64,000 nt of DNA, from the NCBI RefSeq assembly GCF_022288725.1, contig NZ_JAKNTA010000001.1:1-64000 (forward strand). The letters are read 5' to 3'. Made by a program: the position numbers and the translations under genes. Source of the DNA: Kitasatospora sp. A2-31 (GTDB lineage: Bacteria; Actinomycetota; Actinomycetes; Streptomycetales; Streptomycetaceae). Position 1 is the stretch's first letter, and each line of letters starts with the position of its first letter. A model generated the notes under the pieces. It was not told the DNA's origin, made no database searches, and worked only from the letters and a program-made list of their open reading frames with translations. Positions 57,902-64,000 of the stretch are shown here, one piece after another.

Positions 57902-59968
57902 GTGACCATCACCGACCCCTTCCTGTCCCTCAGCGCCCGTACGGGCCGCTTCGGCTTCGGAGCCCCGCGCGCGATCACCCTCGGCGAGGACGGTACCCGG
58001 CTGCTGCTGCTCCGCTCCACCGGCGCGGAGGACCCGGTCGACCGCCTCCTCCTGGTCGACGCGGCCACCGGCGAGGAGCGCCTGGTCGCCGATCCGGCCG
58101 CGCTCGTCCCCGGCCGCACCGGCGACCCGGCGGCGCTGCCCGCCGTCGAGCGCCGACTGCGCGAGCGGATCCGGCTCACCGCCGCCGGCATCGGCTCCTT
58201 CGCGGCCACCGGCGACCTCGCGGTCGCCGTGTTCGCCCTCGACGGCCGGCTCTTCCGCGCCGACACCGCCACCGGCGGCTGCACCGAACTCCCGGTCGCC
58301 GGGCCCGCCTTCGACCCCCGCCCGGCGCCGGCCGGCGACCGGGTCGCCTACGTCGCCGACGACGCCCTGTACGTCACCCCGGACCGGACGCCACTCAGCC
58401 CCGCCGACGGCGCCCGCTGGGGCGTGGCCGAGTTCGCCGCCGCCGAGGAGCTCGGCCGCTCCCGCGGGCACTGGTGGCGGCCGGACGGCGGCGCGCTGCT
58501 GGCCGCCCGGGTGGACGAGTCCGCACTCCCCCTGCGCCACTTCGCCGACCCCGCCCACCCCGGCGAGGAGCCCGAGTCCTTCGCGTACCCGCTGGCCGGC
58601 GGGCCCAACGCCGACGTCCAGCTCTGGGTGCTCGGCCTGGACGGCGGCAAGGTCCGACTGCGCTGGGACGACGGCGAGTTCCCGTACGTCTGCGCCGCCG
58701 AGTGGTCCGGCCCGGACGAGTTGCTGCTCACCGTCGCCGACCGGCTGCAGCAGCGCGTCCTGCTGCTCTCGGCCGACCCGGCCACCGGCGCGACCACCGA
58801 ACTCTCCCGCACGACCGACGACTTCTGGGTGGACGACCTGCCCGGCACGCCCGCCCGGCTGGCCGACGGCCGGCTGCTCACCGTCCACGACACCCCGGAC
58901 GCGCGCGGCCTGGCCCTCGACGGGAAGCCGCTGGACACCGCCGGCCTGCAGATCCGTCGGGTCGTGGGCCGGCTGGACGGCCGGCTGCTCTGCGAGACCG
59001 GCGAGGGCGACCCGGTCGACCAGCACGTCCACCTGGTCGACCCGGACGGCGGCGCACCCGAGCGGCTGAGCCCCGGGCCCGGCTTCCACAGCGCACTCGC
59101 CGCCGGCGGGACGCTGCTGCTCACCTGCGCCGGCCCGGACGGCGTGCGGCGCCGGCTCACCGGCCCGCACGGCGAGGCCGAGCTGACCGACCTCTCGGCC
59201 GAACTGCCGTTCGCGGTACGGCCGCAGTTCGCCCGCGTCACCGAACTCGCCCTGCCCACCGCCGTGGTGTACCCGCGCGACCACGTGGCCGGCCGCCGGC
59301 TGCCGGTGCTGCTGGACGTCTACGGCGGGCCCGGCTACCAGGCGGTGGCCGCCGAGCCGCGCCGCTGGCAGCTCCGCCAGTGGTGGGCCGACCAGGGCTT
59401 CGCCGTGGTCACCACCGACAATCGGGGCACGCCGTTCGTCTCCCCCGAGTTCACCCGGGCGATCTTCCGGCGGTTCTCCCAGGTCGCGCTGGACGACCAG
59501 GTGGCCGCGCTGCACGCGCTCGCCACGGACCACCCCGACCTCGACCTCGGACGGGTCGGCGTCCGCGGTTGGTCGTACGGCGGCTACTTCGCCGCCCTGG
59601 CCGTGCTGCGCCGCCCGGACGTCTTCCACGCCGCCTGCGCGGGCGCGCCGCCCACCGACTTCCGCCACTACGACACCGCGTACACCGAGCGCTACCTCGG
59701 CCTGCCCCAGGAGAACCCCGAGGGCTACGCGGCGGACTGCCTGGTGGACGACGCACCCGGCCTGACCCGCCCGCTGCTGCTGGTCCACGGCCTGGCCGAC
59801 GACAACGTGCACCCCTCGCACACCCTGCTGCTCTCGCAGGCGCTCACCCGGGCCGGCCGGCCGCACAGCGTGCTGCCGCTGCCCGGCGTCACCCACATGA
59901 CGCCGGGGGGCGTCCAGGAGCAGGTCGCCACGGCCGAACTCGCCTTCCTGCGGGCCGCCCTGGGGTGA
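57902..59968 (+). CDS. S9 family dipeptidyl/prolyl oligopeptidase
   Basis: 688 residues from GTG at 57902; the ribosome binding site is weak, so leaderless or poor initiation is possible. An N-terminal beta-propeller (about 40-440) precedes the alpha/beta-hydrolase domain. Catalytic Ser558 in GWSYGG, Asp633 in LADDNVH, His665 in GVTHMTP. No signal peptide, so cytoplasmic. It removes dipeptides or cuts short oligopeptides after proline. A GACAT-N5-ATGTC site lies upstream. Confidence 0.93.
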   Translation: MTITDPFLSLSARTGRFGFGAPRAITLGEDGTRLLLLRSTGAEDPVDRLLLVDAATGEERLVADPAALVPGRTGDPAALPAVERRLRERIRLTAAGIGSFAATGDLAVAVFALDGRLFRADTATGGCTELPVAGPAFDPRPAPAGDRVAYVADDALYVTPDRTPLSPADGARWGVAEFAAAEELGRSRGHWWRPDGGALLAARVDESALPLRHFADPAHPGEEPESFAYPLAGGPNADVQLWVLGLDGGKVRLRWDDGEFPYVCAAEWSGPDELLLTVADRLQQRVLLLSADPATGATTELSRTTDDFWVDDLPGTPARLADGRLLTVHDTPDARGLALDGKPLDTAGLQIRRVVGRLDGRLLCETGEGDPVDQHVHLVDPDGGAPERLSPGPGFHSALAAGGTLLLTCAGPDGVRRRLTGPHGEAELTDLSAELPFAVRPQFARVTELALPTAVVYPRDHVAGRRLPVLLDVYGGPGYQAVAAEPRRWQLRQWWADQGFAVVTTDNRGTPFVSPEFTRAIFRRFSQVALDDQVAALHALATDHPDLDLGRVGVRGWSYGGYFAALAVLRRPDVFHAACAGAPPTDFRHYDTAYTERYLGLPQENPEGYAADCLVDDAPGLTRPLLLVHGLADDNVHPSHTLLLSQALTRAGRPHSVLPLPGVTHMTPGGVQEQVATAELAFLRAALG

Positions 59969-60054
59969 ACCGTTGAGTTCGCGGCCGGCGGCTGCGACAC
60001 TCCCGCCGTGATCGCCGCCCGCCCGGGCGGCGACCCGACGGGGAGGACTCGAGG

Positions 60055-60432
60055 ATGAAGATCGCCAGACCCGGGCCGGTCGCCGAGCGCCAGTGGACAC
60101 CGCTGACCGCCGTCAACGGCGGGGTCGCCTTCGCCCTGGAGCTGGGGTTGCTCGCGGCGCTCTGCTACTGGGGTTTCAGGACCGGATCCGGGCCGCTCAT
60201 CCGGGTGCTGCTCGGCATCGGCGCGCCGGCCGCGGCGGCCCTCACCTGGGGGCTGTTCCTGGCCGCGGGCGGGCCGACCGTCCGGCTGCCGCTGGCCGCG
60301 GAGATCGTGGTCAAGCTGGCGGTCTTCGCGATCGGTGCACTGGCCCTGCACGCCGCGGGCCGCTCCACCCTGGCGCTGGTGTTCGGCGCCGTGGCCCTGG
60401 TCAGCGTGGCCGTCGAGTACACCGCGGGCTGA
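60055..60432 (+). CDS. YrdB (DUF2568) membrane protein
   Basis: 125 residues, ATG at 60055 with GGGGAGG upstream. Four hydrophobic helices; the pattern LELGLLAALCYWGFRTG ... LLGIGAPAAAALTWGLFLAAGG is the YrdB family. Function unknown. Monocistronic with a clear terminator. Confidence 0.85.
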   Translation: MKIARPGPVAERQWTPLTAVNGGVAFALELGLLAALCYWGFRTGSGPLIRVLLGIGAPAAAALTWGLFLAAGGPTVRLPLAAEIVVKLAVFAIGALALHAAGRSTLALVFGAVALVSVAVEYTAG

Positions 60433-60447
60433 CCGACCGCCAACCCG

Positions 60448-60476
60448 GGGGCGCCGCACGGACCGTGCGGCGCCCC
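60448..60476 (+). terminator. Terminator of the YrdB gene
   Basis: Perfect 13-bp stem (60448-60460 with 60464-60476), loop GAC, 15 bp past the stop. Confidence 0.8.
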
Positions 60477-60564
60477 TTCGGCTGCCGGAGGGGCGTCATC
60501 AGCCCCGGGGGGCCCCTGACGAACCGCCGCAGCGCCCGCTGCACGGCCCTTCCGCGTGAACCAT

Positions 60565-60581
60565 GACATGTGAAATATTAC
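60565..60581 (+). promoter_or_regulatory. GACATGTGAAAT motif in the M6 peptidase promoter
   Basis: GACATGTGAAATATTAC; its first 12 bases are identical to the minus strand of 57848-57859. It lies 68-84 bp before the M6 peptidase start in an AT-richer patch. Confidence 0.55.
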
Positions 60582-60648
60582 CTGCGCTTCCCCCGACCGT
60601 CGGTCGTCCCTCCGCACCACCACCCACCGTCCGGAAAGGACCGGTCAG

Positions 60649-63021
60649 TTGCGCAGACTGTCCGCGGCACTCGCGGCCGCGCTCACCACGAGCGCGATAG
60701 CGGCCACCCTCCTCGGCACCCCCGCCCAGGCCGCTCCCCCGTCCCCCGTCACCGTGTCGAGCATCGCCGCCCAGGCGGCCGAGGAGGGCGGCGCCGAAGC
60801 CCCGCCCGGCCCGCTCGCCCCGCAGGAGCGCGAGCGCCAGTCGCTCCGCGCCAAGGCCCTCGAACAGCTCAACAAGGGCGCCGTGGCCAAGACCGCCGAC
60901 AAGCGGGCGCCCGGCAAGGTGAAGATCGGCAACGACTACGTCCAGCTCGCGCAGCAGCGCAAGGACAAGGTCTTCGTCATCCTCGCCCAGTTCGGCGACG
61001 AGGTGGACAACACCACGCTGTACAACGGCCAGCCCCGCTACGGCGGTACGCCCGGCCCGCGGCACGACACCATCCCCGAGCCCGGCAAGGGCGACAACCA
61101 CACGCTGTGGAGCCCCGACTTCGACCGCGGCTACTACCAGCAGATGTTCTTCGACGACACCCCCGGCGCGGTCTCGCTGCGCAACTACTACCGCACCCAG
61201 TCCTCCGGGCGCTACGACCTCGACGGCACCGTCAGCGACTGGGTCACCGTGCCGTACAACGAGGCGCGGTACGGCAGCAACAAGGGCCCGCAGGGCTCCG
61301 GCGCCTGGACGCAGGCCCAGGAGTTCATCCGGGACGCCGTCAAGGCCTGGTACGACGGCGAGATCGCCAAGGGCCGCACGGCCGCCGACGTCAAGGCCGA
61401 GCTGGCCCAGTACGACGTCTACGACCGCTACGACCACGACAAGGACGGCGACTTCGACCAGCCCGACGGCTACCTCGACAACGTGGTCGTGGTGCACGCC
61501 GGCGTCGACGAGACCTGGGGCGGCGGCGCGCAGGGCGCCGACGCACTGTGGGCGCACCGCAGCTGGACCTTCCCGGACCCGACCGGCACGACCGGCCCGG
61601 AGGGCAACCGGATCGGCGGCGCGCCGGTCGGCGACACCGGCCTGTACGTCTACGACTACGTGCAGGCGGGCGAGAACAGCGGAGTCGGCCTGTTCGCCCA
61701 CGAGTTCGGCCACAACCTCGGCCTGCCCGACCTCTACAGCACCACCGGCGGCGACAACAGCGTCAACTTCTGGTCGCTGATGTCCTCCGGTTCGTACCTG
61801 GGCAAGGGCAGGAACACCACCGGCGGCTACCCCGGTGACCTCGACGCCTGGAGCAAGCTGCAGTTCGGCTGGCTCAACTACGACGAGGCGCAGGCCGCCA
61901 CCCGCTCCAGCCACGCCCTCGGCGTCAGCGGCTACAACACCGACCAGGCCCAGGCCGTGCTGGTGCACCTGCCCGACGGCACCACCACCACCGAGCTCGC
62001 CGACCCCTACCAGGGCGGCCGGCACTGGTGGAGCGACACCGGTGACAACCTGGACAACTCCCTGGCCCGCACGGTGGACCTGCGCACGGTCACCGGCCCG
62101 GTGACGCTGACCGCCGCCGCCTGGTACGACATCGAGCAGGACTACGACTTCCTGACCGTCGAGGCCTCCACCGACGAGGGCAAGAGCTGGAAGGCGCTGC
62201 CCGGCACCGTCGACGGCGCGCCGATCGGCAACACCACCGCCAACGTGCCGGGGCTGAGCGGAACTTCTGGCGCCTACCGGCAGCTGTCGATCCCGCTGGA
62301 CGGCTACGCCGGGCAGCAGGTCCGGCTGCGCTTCCACGTCACCTCGGACGGCAACACCCACGGCCGGGGCGTCCTGGTCGACGCCGTCCGGATCGCCGCC
62401 GGCGGCACCGAGCTGTTCGCCGACGGTGCCGAGGACGGTGCCAACGGCTGGACCGCGACGGGCTTCACGGTCGTCACCGGCCGCAACGCGGTCAAGCAGC
62501 ACCCGCGCGCCTACCTGGTGGAGAACCGCCGGTACGCCGGCTACGGCGCCTTCCTGAAGACCGGCCCGTACAACTTCGGCTACACGGGCGTCGACGGCAA
62601 GAAGGACATCGTCGACAACTACCCGTACCAGGAGGGCGTGCTCGTCTGGCTCTGGGACACCGGCTACGGCGACAACAACACCAAGGACCACCCGGGCGGC
62701 GGCCTGATCCTGCCGATCGACGCGCACCCGACGCCGATCCGGTTCGCCGACGGCTCGCTGGTCAACGGCCGCGCGCAGACCTTCGACGCGGTCTTCTCGC
62801 TGAAGCCCACCACCGCCTTCACCCTGCACAAGGGCGGCGTCCCGGTGCGGATCGGCAGCGAGCCGGCCGTCCCGGTCTTCAACGACCGCACCGGCGTCTA
62901 CAGCGACCCGGCCACCCCGCAGCTCGGCGTGAAGGTGCCCGACACCAACACGAAGATCGAGGTGGTCCGCGAGACCCAGGGCGGGCGGATCACCACCGTC
63001 CGCGTCGGCCCGGCCTCCTGA
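60649..63021 (+). CDS. Secreted M6 metallopeptidase (immune inhibitor A type)
   Basis: 790 residues from TTG at 60649; AAAGGA is 8 nt upstream. Signal peptide ends near residue 27 (PAQA). A pro-region with charged repeats precedes the M6 domain; the zinc site is HEFGH at 351-355 with the following LGLPDLYS. A C-terminal domain of about 300 residues contains the VCBS/MAM-like beta folds (NGWTATGFTV). It is a secreted protease that degrades host or dead-cell protein. The shared promoter motif with the S9 gene suggests common control. Confidence 0.92.
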   Translation: MRRLSAALAAALTTSAIAATLLGTPAQAAPPSPVTVSSIAAQAAEEGGAEAPPGPLAPQERERQSLRAKALEQLNKGAVAKTADKRAPGKVKIGNDYVQLAQQRKDKVFVILAQFGDEVDNTTLYNGQPRYGGTPGPRHDTIPEPGKGDNHTLWSPDFDRGYYQQMFFDDTPGAVSLRNYYRTQSSGRYDLDGTVSDWVTVPYNEARYGSNKGPQGSGAWTQAQEFIRDAVKAWYDGEIAKGRTAADVKAELAQYDVYDRYDHDKDGDFDQPDGYLDNVVVVHAGVDETWGGGAQGADALWAHRSWTFPDPTGTTGPEGNRIGGAPVGDTGLYVYDYVQAGENSGVGLFAHEFGHNLGLPDLYSTTGGDNSVNFWSLMSSGSYLGKGRNTTGGYPGDLDAWSKLQFGWLNYDEAQAATRSSHALGVSGYNTDQAQAVLVHLPDGTTTTELADPYQGGRHWWSDTGDNLDNSLARTVDLRTVTGPVTLTAAAWYDIEQDYDFLTVEASTDEGKSWKALPGTVDGAPIGNTTANVPGLSGTSGAYRQLSIPLDGYAGQQVRLRFHVTSDGNTHGRGVLVDAVRIAAGGTELFADGAEDGANGWTATGFTVVTGRNAVKQHPRAYLVENRRYAGYGAFLKTGPYNFGYTGVDGKKDIVDNYPYQEGVLVWLWDTGYGDNNTKDHPGGGLILPIDAHPTPIRFADGSLVNGRAQTFDAVFSLKPTTAFTLHKGGVPVRIGSEPAVPVFNDRTGVYSDPATPQLGVKVPDTNTKIEVVRETQGGRITTVRVGPAS

Positions 63022-63037
63022 GGCCCGTCCCCGATCA

Positions 63038-63077
63038 GGCCGTCCCGGCCCGCGCCGCAACGCGGGCCGGGACGGCC
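63038..63077 (+). terminator. Terminator of the M6 peptidase gene
   Basis: Perfect 17-bp stem (63038-63054 with 63061-63077), loop of 6 bases, 16 bp past the stop. Confidence 0.85.
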
Positions 63078-63099
63078 GCACGCGTGGGGCCTGCCGCGC

Positions 63100-63527
63100 T
63101 CATCCGCAACGGCGGGCGGCGGGGACCGCGGCCGCCGACCCGAGCAGGGTGATCGCGGCGTTCCCGGTGGCCGTGGACCGCGCCGAGTGGCCCAGCACGT
63201 CGCCGCCGGGCCGGCCGATGTGCCGGCCTGGGCCGAGGTCACCGCGAAGGCGATCAGCCGGACGGTGTCGAGCCCGGCGGCGGCCCCGGCCGCCCTGTCC
63301 GCGTCGGCCCGGCCGGCGGACAGCGGCGCCGGATCGCCGGGCACCTGGCGAACGGCGTGGGGAAGGCTCGGCCGTCCCGCCCGCGCCGAGCACCGCGACG
63401 GTGAGGTGGACCCACTTCGGCGCGTCGCCGGCGGTGAAGGAGAGGTTGACGTCGGCCGCGCACAGCGCGCCGCCGCGGCGAGGATCGACGCCGCGGCGGC
63501 GTACCGGCGCAAGAACGAACGGGTCAC
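63100..63527 (-). pseudogene. Decayed secreted-protein gene
   Basis: From GTG 63527 the frame gives a secretion signal (SFLRRYAAAASILAAAA). Third-position G/C bias then jumps to another frame reading LCAADVNLSFTAGDAPKWV, returns to the first frame at RADADRAAGAAAGLD, and ends in the second frame with STATGNAAITLLGSAAA and a stop at 63100. The alternation suggests one gene broken by several indels. Family not recognised. It has no alternative clean frame of that length. Confidence 0.45.
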
Positions 63528-63880
63528 GCCGGCCGCCCGTGGGCTCCGGCGGAGCCCACCCCGTGACGGCGGACGCCGCGCTCCGTACGGGCGGAGGCGG
63601 CTGCCACGGGTGAGATCTCGGTCCCCCTCGACACGGTGGGACTTCACGTGAGCGCGAGGTCGAAGAGCGGCCGCGGAGCGCCGCCCGGGCGACCACGGGA
63701 GGACGCGCTCCGCGGCACCCGGGCCGAACGCGTGGAACCCGGTCGGGCGCGGCCCTCAAGAGGCTCCCCGCCGCGCCCGACCGGGGGTCGGAGCGGGAGC
63801 CGCCGCAGGGCGGCCCCCGATGTGGAGCCGTACCGCCCGACGTGGGGGATGCGAGCGGTACGGCGGCCGGTGGTGCGGGG
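63528..63880. other. Gene-poor region between decayed gene and Opp ATPase
   Basis: No coding frame is convincing. It contains GGGCTCCGGCGGAGCCC (63541-63557), a 14-bp stem at 63740-63753 with 63770-63783, and a 10-bp stem at 63827-63836 with 63855-63864 which lies just past the Opp ATPase stop and is probably its terminator. Confidence 0.5.
63827..63864 (-). terminator. Probable terminator of the Opp/Dpp ATPase gene
   Basis: Perfect 10-bp stem GCCGTACCGC (63827-63836) with 63855-63864, 17 bp past the stop. Confidence 0.6.
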
Positions 63881-64000
63881 TCAGGTCACGTCCCCGGCGA
63901 CCTCGGGGAAGTGGCAGGCCGCCTCCCGGGCCCCGGGCCCGGTGATCCGCAGCAACGGCCGCTCCGTCCGGCAGAGTTCCTGCGCCTTCGGGCAGCGCGG
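63881..64000 (-). CDS. Oligopeptide/dipeptide ABC transporter ATP-binding protein, C-terminal end (partial)
   Basis: 39 codons plus a stop. PRCPKAQELCRTERPLL then ACHFPE is the oligopeptide/dipeptide transporter C-terminal domain (oligo_HPY) found after the ATPase core, where the cysteines are conserved. The rest lies outside the window. It imports peptides, which fits the secreted peptidase upstream of it in position, although the two are not one operon. Confidence 0.8.
   Translation of the reverse strand, partial: PRCPKAQELCRTERPLLRITGPGAREAACHFPEVAGDVT

Noticed and set aside
62898-63647. 249-residue minus frame antisense to the M6 gene end
   Set aside because: Only its first part has coding bias; the rest runs antisense into the peptidase gene. 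Treated as part of a decayed gene.

Overview
The window is very GC-rich, high-GC Gram-positive DNA with the gene set and order of a Streptomycetaceae chromosome core (Streptomyces or Kitasatospora; the sequence alone does not decide). Supporting signs are almost uniform G/C at third codon positions, GTG/TTG starts, rare TTA (bldA) codons, and family neighbourhoods typical of streptomycetes: metNIQ, argCJBDR, pheST next to a PAS histidine kinase, infC-rpmI-rplT, and a GlnA-type ligase next to a PuuD-type hydrolase. About 60 protein genes are called. No tRNA, rRNA, CRISPR array, insertion sequence or phage was seen.

Layout. 1-4.3 kb: cobalamin genes on the minus strand, namely the N-terminal part of a BluB-type protein with a roughly 720-residue disordered leader, and cobL. 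4.5-9.8 kb: two GNAT acetyltransferases, the methionine importer metNIQ behind a long leader, and an orphan sigma region-4 protein. 9.9-17.9 kb: arginine biosynthesis, with argH and argG as single units and argCJBDR as an overlapping operon; ARG boxes lie in front of argG and argC. 18-28.8 kb: enzymes and secreted proteins, including an rRNA methyltransferase, a VOC protein, an S4 protein, an FBP zinc protein, a DUF574 methyltransferase, a frameshifted lipoprotein deacetylase, a PanE-like reductase, an SDR, a hydroxybutyryl-CoA dehydrogenase, a sugar-binding lipoprotein and a chitosanase with a CsnR-type operator. 28.9-37.5 kb: translation block (pheST, sensor kinase, TrmH-type methyltransferase, rplT, rpmI, infC, DUF1844). 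37.6-50.7 kb: SseB protein, PLP aldolase/deaminase, a DasR-site-linked membrane LPMO, DUF2510 protein, SDR, glutamine-synthetase-like ligase, PuuD-like hydrolase, ChrA, CDF zinc exporter, exonuclease and Nudix. 50.8-64 kb: Ski2-like helicase, a roadblock/ArsR operon, DacB carboxypeptidase, a class-V aminotransferase, S9 and M6 peptidases, a decayed gene, and the end of an Opp/Dpp ATPase.

How the parts work together. Arginine supply is controlled by ArgR encoded at the end of its own operon. Methionine uptake appears controlled by a promoter carrying an inverted repeat and by a leader encoding the Met/Cys-rich peptide MCRRMCHC, which suggests sulfur-amino-acid attenuation. The infC operon has a leader terminator with a U-tract and an ATC start codon, which suggests IF3 autoregulation. 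Chitosan and chitin use is represented by the chitosanase and the LPMO, each with a recognisable carbohydrate-sensor operator. The two large peptidase genes near the right end share a 12-bp motif in their upstream regions. Two regulatory genes, the histidine kinase and the ArsR-type regulator, each carry one TTA codon, so both may depend on bldA.

Limits. All family assignments come from reading motifs; no database search was run. Start sites were chosen from visible Shine-Dalgarno sequences and overlaps.
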